Shown here in pieces: positions 12,561-23,973 of a stretch of 64,000 nt of DNA. The stretch spans positions 1,494,001-1,558,000 of the forward strand of contig BSBK01005652.1 in the NCBI GenBank assembly GCA_027943335.1, read 5' to 3'. Position 1 is the first letter of the stretch. Every line of letters starts with the position of its first letter. The DNA is from Chamaecyparis obtusa (taxonomy: Eukaryota; Streptophyta; Pinopsida; Cupressales; Cupressaceae). Under the pieces are notes generated by a model. That model was given only the letters and a program-made list of their open reading frames with translations, was not told where the DNA came from and did not search any database. The translations under genes were made by a program, and so were the position numbers.

Positions 12561-13329
12561 TCAGCTGTCTACCTGATCCTCTACATCTGGTGGAGGTGGT
12601 GGTGGTGCATCAAACACTACCAAAGCTCGAGGTGCTCTAGCTCCCTCTGAAGCTATCATTTACTAAGAGTATGTCGGTACTCTCTAATCGATAGGAACAA
12701 TAGCATAATAAGAAGATACATAATAGGTAGCTCAAGAGATCTAATGTGTCACCTCTATCTGTAATCTCTTGTCCTCCTCTCGGAGCTCAGATCGCTCTCT
12801 GTCAACCTCTGTGAACCGCTCCTCAAAATGACCACTCCGTACTCTCATGTCTCTCACCTAAAATCTCAATCACCTAATGATCTCCTGAGAGGATAGTGTT
12901 GTACTCAGATCTACATCTATTATGGGCATCTCTGTATCTCTAACTGGCAGATTAGCAACCTCTGCCCTCTACGCCTTATGGCGTCTCACCTCAATACCAA
13001 GGTCAAAATCTATATCATCCTATATAGGATCAGGACCAACACCTACATCCTTCTATGTACCTAGCACCTCATTTTCACTACCCACACTACCTAAAGTACC
13101 ACTCTCTCCTCTAGTATATCTCCTTGATGTACCTACAGGCCTACCTACTATAGAGCTAGTAGGACGAGGTGGTCTCATATGACCAGATGGTCTCTGTAGA
13201 GGAGTCATAACTGCTCTTGGCCTTGAAGGTGTAGGCTGGGGCATTAGAACCTATGTGCATCTATGACCCTATACCATGGGAGCACCTATCACATCCATAG
13301 CATCCTCCATACTCAGAATCAGCTCTGTG
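12561..13329 (-). pseudogene. C-terminal part of the antisense PMD gene
   Basis: On the minus strand a single frame runs from the CACTA junction to a TGA at 12,561-12,563. It is interrupted only by TAG and TGA codons. It contains a basic, proline/arginine-rich segment (MPQPTPSRPRAV, then RPPRPTSSIVGRPVG), a coiled-coil-like stretch (EERFTEVDRERSELREEDKRLQ) and a PPPPPP run near the end. This is the tail of the plant mobile domain protein whose N-terminal part lies at 33,512-35,248. The two were separated by the CACTA insertion. Most stops look like former Gln (CAG) or Trp (TGG) codons. Confidence 0.75.
13327..13329. repeat. Left target-site duplication (GTG) of the CACTA element
   Basis: GTG precedes the CACTA terminus, and the same GTG follows the other terminus at 33,509-33,511. 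Three-base duplications are diagnostic for CACTA elements. Confidence 0.85.
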
Positions 13330-13353
13330 CACTACTACATTTGGGGCCAAATT
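13330..13353 (+). repeat. Left terminal inverted repeat of the CACTA element
   Basis: CACTACTACATTTGGGGCCA opens the element. It pairs with the reverse complement of 33,485-33,508 with about three mismatches in 24 bases. Confidence 0.9.
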
Positions 13354-16300
13354 TGAATAGAAGTTTTTGACGGGTAAATTTTTATTATGAATTTGGTGTT
13401 TTTTTTTGTAATAGGCCCCGATGATGTAGGTATTCTAATAGGTGTTTAATTGACCATTAGAATTCTGACAGATTTGGGGTATAGATTAAAAAAAAGTGAA
13501 ATGGCCTCATCATTTCTATTTCGATTGGATAGAGAAGGAGCAGGACAAAAGGAGCGAAAGCTAAGCACGGGAGAAGGTATGTGATTTCTTCATCTTTCGA
13601 GCCTCTGGCATCATATTCAAATGCATTTCATTTTATTTGATCATGAATGCTCTCTAAAATTATTGCATTCTACTAGTGTCGTGCCCTAGCCAATGCTTTA
13701 TCTCTATTATTTGATATTATTGGTGCTTGTGCTCAAGGATATCGATTCACTGTATTCAAATGTTTGGATTCATGTTTGTTGATATTACTGGCCTATATGT
13801 TTAATGATGCCATTGTATATTGTTTTCACTGAAATGACCACATTCTACTGGTGTTGTGCCCTAGCTTGTGCTTTAACTCCATTATTTGATGTTATTGGTG
13901 CTTGTGCTCAAGGATATCTATTTTTTTGAAATGTTGACTATGGTTATCAAATGGACAACCCATGAGCTTCTAGCTACATGCCATTTGTATTGATAGATTA
14001 GGGAATCAAATGTATTGTATCATTGATAGTTGAGACTTTGTTAAAATGAAATAGGACAAAGAATGATTTTTATTTAGTTTCTCTATTTTGATCCCTAAGT
14101 GGCTTACAACACTAGAGAAGTATATGTAGATTTATGGATGCAGTTGCAAGATACATAGCAGCTGATAATTCACAAGAAATCCATGCATCCAATTTGAATA
14201 TAAATTAATATAAAGAACTAGGGTCCTCCAATGGCCCAATCATCCAGACCTTGACTATCCCCTCAACCAGTGACCCTTCAAAACTGGGTTATCATGCAAT
14301 CAATGAGTGATCCTTCATTCTCCTGGTGAGCTTCTAGCTAGGTGCCATTTGTATATTTGATAGCGTAGGGAATCTAATGTATATTGTATCATTGATAGTT
14401 TAGACTTTGTTAAAAGGAAATAGGACAAAGAATGATTTTGATTTAGTCTCTATATTTTGATCCCTAAGTGTCTTACAACCCTAGAGAAGTATATGCAAAT
14501 TTATGAATACAGTTGTAGGATACATAGTAGCTGATAATTCACAAGAAATCCATGCATCCAATTTGAATATAAATTAATACAAAGAAATAGGGTCCTCCAA
14601 CGGTGCAATCATCCAGACCTTGACTGTCCCCTCAACCAGTGACCCTTCAAAACTAGGTTATCATGCAATCAATGAGTGATCCTTCATTCTCCTGGTCTGC
14701 CCTACATCCAAAAATATTGGAAATACATAATACAATGATAAAAAAATCTTTGAAAATCCCCCTTCCCTCAAGGAACACTATCAACCATCCCTTCCACATA
14801 GCATTTCACTATTTTATGAGTGGATTGTGTAGGAACAGTTAATTAAACAAGGAGCAAACTCCTCAACGCATCTTGGAAACCATTGAATTCAATAATAAAT
14901 GAAACCTAACACCAACACTATTCCTTCCATAGTTGCAAGATACATAGCAGTCAATAATTCACAAGAAATCCATGCATCAAATTTTTGTAAAGATATCCTA
15001 CTAATCAATAGTAATTTTCTTGAGATGACCAATGATTATGCATTTTGATGGTAGTGTGCTATTTCAAAAGGATAATATAAATTTGAAACAACTTTTTCTG
15101 ATTTTCTCAAACTATAAATGTGGTTAAAGGGAAAATATTATGTGGAAAACCCACAAACCAAGCTAGCAAATGATTGTACATCAAATTATTCCTATATTCA
15201 TTCAAGTATTGCTATGCTTCAGCTACCTGACCTTTGAGCTTCATCTAGAGGAATGTGTAGCTTTAAGATAGAGTTACTTCTTGGGCCTTACAATAGGGTG
15301 GAATATGATCAAGATTTGTTTAGGTTGTATCTTTGTTAGTCCCATTGTAAGGTTCTTATAGTTCATGGTTTGAATCTATTATGGTTGTGTAAGGGATTTG
15401 TAGATTCTTTTTCTAACATAATTATTAGACACCATGATTGGAACAACTGGTTGTTGGATATTGTACACATGAATCATATCTGTCAATGGTTCTTTGTGTT
15501 CAAGAATTCGTTGATCAATCTTTGAGGTTTATTGTCCCAGCTTTAAAAGAGTGATAAAAGATATAGTGAGTGCTATCTTTTCCAAGTGTTTTGTGGGTGC
15601 CATTATCTTCTAAGAGTAATTGTTGGAACCAAATTATGTTATTTGCCTCTAGTAAATAGTGCAGACACAACCATCTTCTTGGTGAAGGGTTTCTTCCATC
15701 CCCATGAGGCACTATTGCATGGTTTCCATTCCCTTGTAGTATAGTGAACCTTATTAAATACAAGTGTGCACTATTTTGGGATCCATAATTTATGGCCCCT
15801 ACATTGTGGTTGTTACCCTAATTAAGACAGGCCTACCTTTGCATATAATAAGAGGCCAACATGAAACAAACATCCAGAGGTTAGGTGGTTGTTCCCTATT
15901 CATAATTTATTATTTAAGTGCTAAGTGATGATGGGTATATCATGTAATTCATACCTAGTGTGTCTCTTTCTTTCTCTCCACATTTTACATTAGGAGTATA
16001 TGTTATAAAATACTAATGAAATCAACTATTGGTCAAATCTAATCAAAATTGCAATATAAAGATTAAAATAGATCTTGAAAAAATATGGGAACCATTTTTG
16101 ATAGATATTGTACAAACAAAGAGAAACTCTGAAGAGGAAATGCTTCAATGTGGAACAATTGAAGGACAATATTTTACTTTTATATGCACATCTACAATGT
16201 TTTTGATATATTTGTGAGATAACAAAACCATAGAAAGAATAGCATATAGAAGAAAGTAAAGAATAATGATCATACTTTGAGATATTGTGGAAACTTAAAG

Positions 16301-18480
16301 GAAAGAATGCTTGGTGAGGTTATCATGCAATCAATGAGTGGTCCTTCATTCCCCTCTTCTAGTGACCCTTCAAAATCAGGTTATCATGCAATCATTGAGT
16401 GATCCTTCATTCTCCCGGTCTTCCTTGCATCCAAACATGTTGGAAATACACAATACAATGATAAAAAGTCTTTCAAAATCCCCCTTCCCTCAAGGAACAC
16501 TATCAACCATCCCTTCCACATAGCATTTCACTATTGTATGAGTGGATTGTGTAGCAACAGTTAACATTAAACAAGGAGCAAACTCCTCAACACATCTTGG
16601 AAACCATTGAATTCAATAATAAATGAAACCTAACACCAACACTATTCCTTCCATTCACTTCTACCAAGAATAAATCATTTAATCCATTCAACATTACATA
16701 TAATCATTAGACAATTACATTTCTTGACTTGTAGAGGAACAGTCATGACCAAAACGATCAAAACTACTTTCACCCTTACACAAGCTATTCCAAACTTCAA
16801 GTAAAATGAGCAATATGCTATATCAAATCATTCATATTCATATTAACCATTCGAAGGATCATTTTTTCAATGAACCCTCTGATTGTACCCCTGCGGCAGA
16901 GAAAGGAAACCTCAAAATAAAGAAAGGAAACTAAGTAAAACTAGTCTATGCTAATGTTTGTGAGGGAAACTTAGTCATGACATCAAGTATCATCTCATCA
17001 TGGTCTAGTCACCATGTTTCAACACCCCATTCACTCTGATCAATTCAACTTACACCATTCTTCTTCTCCAAGACTCAAAGCCTTGAAATAGTAGATGTGG
17101 TAAAAATTCATGAAATACTTAAGAAGACCTGCTATTTGTCAGGAAAATATTCATTGTCCCCCACAAAAAACTAAGTAATAACTACTCTACCCTTAATTTG
17201 TTTAACAATGCACCATATTAGATAAAGTAGGTTCTATCACACTTGGCAGAACTCTCTTCAAACTCACAATACATTGCATACGTAGTACAAAACTCATAAG
17301 ATTCTAAAGAAGGCCTCACTCTTAATGAGTTATAAACATGCCATTGTTTCAGTTTTTCTTGCGAGTTATGATAATTTTTGTAAACATGTCATTGGTTCAG
17401 TTTAGTGTATTCATTTTTGTCAGACAAATCTTCATTGTCTTCTGATTGTCCTCTTTATATAGTAGCATGTATTAATTGGCTTACAAATAAAGAAGCATTT
17501 AGATAATCAGAAGACAATGAAGATAATTTTAAATGCATCTAACACAAAAAAAAATTACAAAACTGAACCAATGGCATGTTTACAACAAAGTAGAGTGATA
17601 ATAATATGTTGAAAATTGTATTCTATTTAATACATGCCAAAAGACCAGTCCCAACAATTCTTAAACATACTTTATCTGATATGATGAATTCTTAAACAAT
17701 TAAGGTTGGAGTAGACATAGTCATCACATAGTTTTTTTGTGTGGTACAAGGAAGATTTGGCTGATTAAGAGTGAGGCCTTCTTTAGAATCTCATATAAAT
17801 GTGGCCGATTAAGATGAGAAGAAAAACATAATTCATTAGTTAAATTTTTCAATTTCATGTATTTTTCTCCTATTTATTAGGTGCATGAGTTGAAGGTTGA
17901 ATGTAAGAGTCTTATAATGTTGTGTTACCTTTGGATCTCAAGTTTTTGATACTCCTATGATGATCTTTCTCAACAAGTATTTTATTCTATTGTTGTTTTT
18001 TGAATAACATAGTGGGCAAATACAAAATTGTGTACTTCTACAGGACAGTGAACACAAAATTGAAGCATCAAACAAGACTTGATCAAGTTGCAAGTGGAAC
18101 GTGCACTCAAATAGTAAGTAATGTAGAAAAACAAAATAAGTAATTTGTCGTGTCTACATTTTGTTATTTTCTGAGATTACATCCATGTTCTATATTCACA
18201 GAATGGTTCAAAATTGAAATTCACAATTTGATAAAAGTACAGACGGGTGTTGTTCCCTGCACCCTCAATCAACAACTTGCCTCCATTTTATTTTGATTTA
18301 AAAACTACTATATTATTTGAATATCTTTCTTTCTTGCCATAATAGGAAAGAGTTTGACGTGGAAGACTACAATAATAGAAGTGTTTCAATTTGGTATACT
18401 ATACTACAACATCATTTCATAACTAAGTTTTCAATTTCTATATATAATTAGGTTATAGATAGTCTAAGTGAATAAGGATC
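13354..18480 (+). repeat. Left subterminal repeat mosaic of the CACTA element
   Basis: No gene is seen here. The first 150 bases hold TTCTGACAG-type motifs. About 13,490-13,790 recurs inverted at 30,764-31,033, and part of it again inverted near 31,790-31,965. About 13,960-14,320 is duplicated head to tail at 14,325-14,690 and recurs inverted at 29,200-29,590. About 14,700-14,990 recurs at 16,380-16,690. About 16,540-17,010 recurs at 29,980-30,440 in the same direction. About 17,650-17,760 recurs at 29,660-29,770. Upstream promoter sequence for the transposase gene would lie at the right end of this block but was not resolved. Confidence 0.75.
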
Positions 18481-21400
18481 ATGTCAGACAATTCAAGTGA
18501 AGAAGGTAATGGGGATGCAATCAATAGATTGTGGTCAAACTTGAAAAGAAAAGGCAATAAAAAATGTTACTGTCCCTGCAATAATTGTAAGGGCTTAAAC
18601 ATTAGAAGATTGCTAATCAAAATAGCTAAGAGACATTGTAGGGATAATGGTCACATTGAAGGAGGGTTTTATTATCATGAATTGGTAAGTTTTTCATTAT
18701 ATTTATTTAATAATTAATATATATATGAAATACACTTGATGATGAGATCATTATCATGGTTTATTTGTGTTCATCATTTTTATATAGGTTGACCTCCCTA
18801 GGGGAGTACGTGATATGGACCATGGAGGTGCGAATATTGAGAATATGGCTTTGGAAGTGGAGGATCATGGAGGTGCGAATATTGAAGCTGAAGATTATGA
18901 TCCCATGGAAGATGATGATGATGTGCCAGATGATGATACTAATACATTGATCCATGACACATTTGGTATTGGCGCAACTGATGATGATGATCAGGATGAT
19001 GTTGATGTCATCCATGATATACCTTTACTTGAGAAGGAAGCCACGCCCCTTTACGAAGGCTCCCAAACAACTCTTCTATCTATTGTATTGTTTTTGTTGA
19101 ACTTGAAGGTTATGAATGGTTTATTCAACACAACAATGTCACGTATGCTAAGGTATGTCATATATGTCATTATAGTAATTAAATGGTGAAACATGTACCA
19201 TAAATATTATTAATATTAACAACATATATTTTTTCTACAAATTGATAGGTGAGTTCTTGTTACCACCATCGAATATTCTCCCTTGCTCATACCAAGAATT
19301 ATGTGTCACTATGAAAGATATTGGAATAGAGTATCAAGCAATAGATGCTTGTCCCAATGATCATATTATTTATCATAAAGAACATGAATTTTTAATAGAA
19401 TGCTCTGAATGTCATACAAGTAGATATCGAACAGATCAAATAACAAAAAAGGTGCCTCGCAAGGTTCTTCATTACATTCCCATTATACCACGTTTGCGAA
19501 GATTATTCAGGTGTAGTAGCTTGGCACAATTTATGGATTACCATGCATGCAATAGGAGTCAAGATGACATTATTTGAATGCCTGTGGATGGTTTTGTATT
19601 TAAGGACATAGACAAAAAGTGGCTGCACTTTATTGAAGAACCTTAAAATCTCAAGGTTTCAGTGGTAGCAGACGGTGTCAATCCATTTGGAGAGCTAAGA
19701 TCTGTTTACAATATTTGGCCTATTTTTTTCATCAACAATAACATTCCTCCATGGATGTCAGTAAATAGGGAGCACATTATGTTGGCAATGATTGTTTCAA
19801 GTATTTGATCATTTAATAGTTATCTGCATGTAATTATAAATTTTGTAGTAAAATGGTCACAATAATTATGTAATGTTGTTGTTCATTCAACTAGGTAAAT
19901 ACCAAGTTAAAGATATGAATGTTTATATTGAGCCTCTTATCAACAAGTTGGTGGAGTTATGGAAAGGTGTCACTATGTATGACATCTCTAGACCAATAGG
20001 AGATAGATAATTTCAATTCCATGCAATGCTTGTATGGACAATACATGATACCCCAAGGATAACACATTTTTTTGGCATGTTATGGTGAATTCAAGTTGCA
20101 CATGATAATTCTAAAAATAAAAATTAACATATTTAATCTAATTGTATCATTACGTTGTAGGTCTTCAAACAAAGGGAAAATTTGTATGTCCAGTTTTTGG
20201 TCCAAAGATGAAATCTCGTCATTCAGAAAGTTTAGGAAAGTAGGTGTTTGATGAGTATAGACACTTTCTCCATAAAAATCATAACTATCAAATTACCGAA
20301 AAACATCTTTTCAATGGGAAAGAAGAGACTACATCTAAGCCATGGAGAATGACACCTCGCCTATGGAAGTTGGAATATAATAGAATTAATTGTCAAGGTA
20401 CTACCATTCTACCTAATGGTTTATGTTTGGAATTTGTATATTTTTATTGTGTTTTGTTTGCTAATTATGTGATTGATGATCATGAATGTCATCAAGGCAA
20501 CACTACTAAGCACCTTCCAAAGGGACTAAAGAGTTATCCCAGATAATTTTAGTAGGTTGCACTACTACGAGTAGCTGCAAAATGTGCATTTGTTTGATAC
20601 TATGCATATTGGAAAGAATGTAACAAAGACATTGTGGAAGATATTGGATGGAAGGCGTGACAAAGAAAAAATTGTCAAAATTTGTAACGACATTCATGAA
20701 TCCAATCATGCAATGAAAAATTTCATTGAATCAAATAGAAATGGAGAACAGATTAATACAAGTGCCCTTCCTTGGTTATTAACAGAACAACAAAGTGATG
20801 CCATAAAAGAAGTCATACAAAAAATTTGATTTCCCATAGGATTTTTTGCAAACATAAGCAGTACCATATCAAATAAAACTGAATTTGGGCCAAGGTTGAA
20901 AACGCATGATTTGCATACCTTCATCAAGGTAAGTCATGTTCTTTTGTATTTACAATATATTTGTAAACTGCATGTACTTCTCATTGTATTATATGAGAAA
21001 AGAATGACATGATTATTTTTATAATTGTTGCAGTACGTGCTACCCCTATCTCTCCCAAAGAACTTCAACAATAACATCAAACATGTGATATATGATCTTG
21101 GAAAATACATGAGGTAAGCAATGATATCTGTTCAATTTGTTGTATATATATATTGTAAAGTCTCATGTTTATATATTTTTGTGTCATGAATGTCTTGTAG
21201 GTGGTTGTCATCTAAAGAAATCCATAGAGCAGATATAAAACACTAGAAGACAAGAATTCCTCATCTAATGTGTGAAATGCAAAAGTGTCTACCTTCAACT
21301 TTTTTTAATGCACAAGAACACTACCTCATACACCAAGTTGAGGAGATTGAAATGTGTGGACCCGTACACACTTGGTCAATGTGGATGGTTGAGAGGCACC

Positions 21401-22573
21401 TAAAATTTTTGAAGGCTTTGGTTCAGCATAGAGCATGTCCTAAGGGTTCTATGATGGAGGGATATATGGTATACCAGACTATGGTGTACATTACTAAATA
21501 TCTTCATAAGCTTGCAACAAACATCCATATAGATTGCATTTGGGATCTTGACACCATTAGAAAATTTGAAGGGGAGTACTTGGTGGGGAAAGGTAGAATG
21601 AGGAAAGTGAGAGGTAATAAATTATAAGATGTTATTGTAGCTGTTAATTAATTCTTAATCTTCAAAATTAATCGGTTGTAAGTAGTCTATTTATTTTTTG
21701 TATAGCTGCTCGAGAGTGGGATGCAATACATTTGTATATTGCAAACAATCAAGATTGGATGACAAAATGGATTGAATGATGTCATCATTTAGCTCACACA
21801 TTAACATGGGAAGCTATGTCTTCATTGGTTAATGAAGCTCATTATAATGAAGATCCAAATGTTACGCAAAGGGAAATAGATTTAGCACATGGTTTAAGAG
21901 ATTTCTAGGTACGTATAAATTTGTTAATCACTCGTACATTTATGAACTCTCAATGCATTAATTTATACATGTTTTACATATTTTTGCAGGTCAAACACCA
22001 CAAGGCTATGTTTTGCAATGGTCATAAATTTCGCATCAAAAAGTTGGATGACACAAATAAAACTTGTGATTATTGGATAAGTGCAGTCTTTCAGGTGACT
22101 AATATTTCATCTACAAATGACTTACATCTTTGAGAGTCAAAAAATCTATACTATGGCATTTTGGATGATATACTTGAATGTGACTTTAATTCTTTCAAAT
22201 AAGTTCTCTTCGTCGTCAGATGGTATAGGCTATGACTTAATCAAAATGATCCTGATAGAACTATTATTGAACATGACAATGGATTTCCAATGATTAATAC
22301 AAGGTGGTTTGAGCCAGTTGGGGATGAACCCTATGTTCTTCCAAGCCAATGTGAGCAGGTATTTTACTCAGAGGTTCCACATAAATCAGGTAGGTCATTT
22401 GTTGTTAGACATGATCCAAGAGGAAAGTCGATGAGGTATAATTCGATGGAAAAAGAAGATTGTGAACAATTAGAAGATGGTGTAGATGATGATCATGAAC
22501 AGTAGTTAGTCGATGATGTTCCTGACGCAACTTTTCTTAAAGAAGAAGAAGATGATGATGATGATGATGCTAC

Positions 22574-22605
<32 letters not shown>

Positions 22606-22606
22606 T

Positions 22607-22663
<57 letters not shown>

Positions 22664-22740
22664 TGACAATGATGGTGGTGGTGATGATGTTGATGTCAAC
22701 AATGATCATGGTGATTAGTTGGATGAAGAAGAAGATGAAT
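18481..22740 (+). pseudogene. tnp2-type CACTA transposase gene (multi-exon, decayed)
   Basis: Exon 1 (18,481-18,684) encodes a transposase-associated domain with CYCPCNNC, then RRLLIKIAKRH and GGFYYHEL. It ends at a GTAAGT donor, and the acceptor at 18,787 joins in phase 0 to an acidic exon 2. The tnp2 core follows: DACPNDHIIYHKEHE, CHTSRYR, VADGVNPFG, PPWMSVNREH, YIEPLINKLVELW, AMLVWTIHD, CPVFGPKMKSRH. From 20,575 comes the HLFDTMHIGKNV segment. From 21,268 comes a DUF4218-like part (EEIEMCGPVHTWSMW, then YLHKLA), and from 21,995 a DUF4216-like part (NTRWFEPVGDEPYVLPSQ). An Asp-rich tail closes it. Stops (for example 19,575-19,577, 22,503-22,505) and a phase mismatch near 19,152/19,249 show decay. 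Confidence 0.88.
22547..22656 (+). repeat. (GAT)n microsatellite encoding a poly-Asp tail
   Basis: A nearly pure GAT repeat, broken by a few GCT, ACT and GTT codons, follows the DUF4216-like segment in frame after one TAG. It is read as a run of Asp with Ala, Thr and Val interruptions, then a mixed D/E/N/G tail to about 22,740. Confidence 0.9.
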
Positions 22741-23064
22741 GAAATGTACAGTTACATGATCACTGCTTAATCTATTTAATATTGATTTCTTGATAGAAAT
22801 GTGCAGTTATGCAATCAATGGTTAATCTTATTAATTTTTGATGTACTTACTATGGGATGCTTATGGTTTTTAATGTACTTACTATGTGGTTTTGAGTATA
22901 TGTATCATGAATTTTTTAGCTAACATTAGATAATTGAATTACATATGTAGGTACCCAGACTCCTTTCACAAGCATCCCACACAGTCTCATGGATTGACAG
23001 GTATAAGTCAATACACCCTATAGAGATTAATGTATTTCACAATTTGCAAAATATCTCACATTAA

Positions 23065-23835
23065 TTGCTATCTCTCTCATTTGATGGAGTGCAAGTAGCA
23101 GAAAATAGGTATTTGTCAGATGTGTCTTCCTCAAGCAAAGAAAGTGAGTCATTTAGTATGTTTGAATTAGGAAGATCAACTAGAGGTCAAAAGACTAGAA
23201 GGAAATTCAATAAATGCATGAAATTTTTTCTTTCTCAAGGGGGGTCATGTTCTTATGATGATGAGAGAAAAGGCAACATCGAGGTGCCCTCTAGGTACCA
23301 AAATCTACATAAACAAAGGGTCCCCAAGGAACTTCCTCCAATAAACACATATTTTAGTGTTAAAGGCAAGATATATTGTATTGCACCATCGTCAATACAT
23401 GGTTTGGGCCTATTTTACATGGATGGCATAAAGGTCTCTTACAAAAAAGTTGTTGAATTGATGGAGTATGTTGGACCTTGTTACGATTACAAAAGTTGGA
23501 TGCGAATTGTTCAATATAAAAAAAGTATGCGTAGGTATGCACTCTCAGAAAATTATATTCAACAAAAAGACAATGAGAATAGTAAAATAGTGGCTATATA
23601 CATTGACGGAAGGCCAAAAGCATCAGGGAATATTGTAGGTTTTATAAATAGCATGCAACCTCTGTCAACTATTAAGCAACCCAATTACATATTTGAGGTG
23701 CACGAGGGAAATCATGTATTTGTATGTGCGATAAAATCAATAAGTGCAGGGGAAGAGCTACTTATTGATTACAATTTGAATCGCATAGATACAAATGTTG
23801 TCACTATCATTAGGGTGCAAGTACATACTATGTAA
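23065..23835 (+). CDS. SET-domain protein or exon carried by the CACTA element
   Basis: This is an uninterrupted frame of about 256 codons with no ATG at its left edge. The real exon probably starts at an acceptor near 23,090-23,100 (GCAAGTAG). Residues 1-95 are S/K/R-rich. From about residue 96 a SET domain is visible: FSVKGKIYCIAPSSIHGLG (SET-I, GLG), then AIYIDGRPKASGNIVGFIN (SET-III side), PNYIFEV, and ISAGEELLIDYN (SET-IV, catalytic Tyr). The usual NHSC of the pseudoknot is altered (FINSMQP). SET proteins methylate lysines using S-adenosylmethionine, typically on histones. Three candidate donors after residue 245 (for example before 23,815 and 23,821) are phase 0, as is the next exon. 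The open frame contrasts with the decayed transposase next door. Confidence 0.78.
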   Translation: MLSLSFDGVQVAENRYLSDVSSSSKESESFSMFELGRSTRGQKTRRKFNKCMKFFLSQGGSCSYDDERKGNIEVPSRYQNLHKQRVPKELPPINTYFSVKGKIYCIAPSSIHGLGLFYMDGIKVSYKKVVELMEYVGPCYDYKSWMRIVQYKKSMRRYALSENYIQQKDNENSKIVAIYIDGRPKASGNIVGFINSMQPLSTIKQPNYIFEVHEGNHVFVCAIKSISAGEELLIDYNLNRIDTNVVTIIRVQVHTM

Positions 23836-23973
23836 CATTAAATAATTGAGTTTTTTTGCCAACCACATTTAGAGAGTCTCCTCACCATCCACCTCATCTC
23901 CATCATCATCTTATAATGAAATTTATTAATGTAGTCCTTTCTAATTATTGGCTAACTTTAAATAATAACACAG

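Noticed and set aside
13053..13244. Stand-alone small Pro/Arg-rich protein
   Set aside because: It is part of the longer antisense PMD frame, bounded by TAG codons that look mutational.
22493..22770. Poly-Ser, poly-Ile and poly-Met frames over the GAT tract
   Set aside because: Other frames of the GAT repeat; only the Asp frame continues the transposase.
23360..23542. Minus-strand frame opposite the SET domain
   Set aside because: Shadow of the SET frame, with no domain or splice support.
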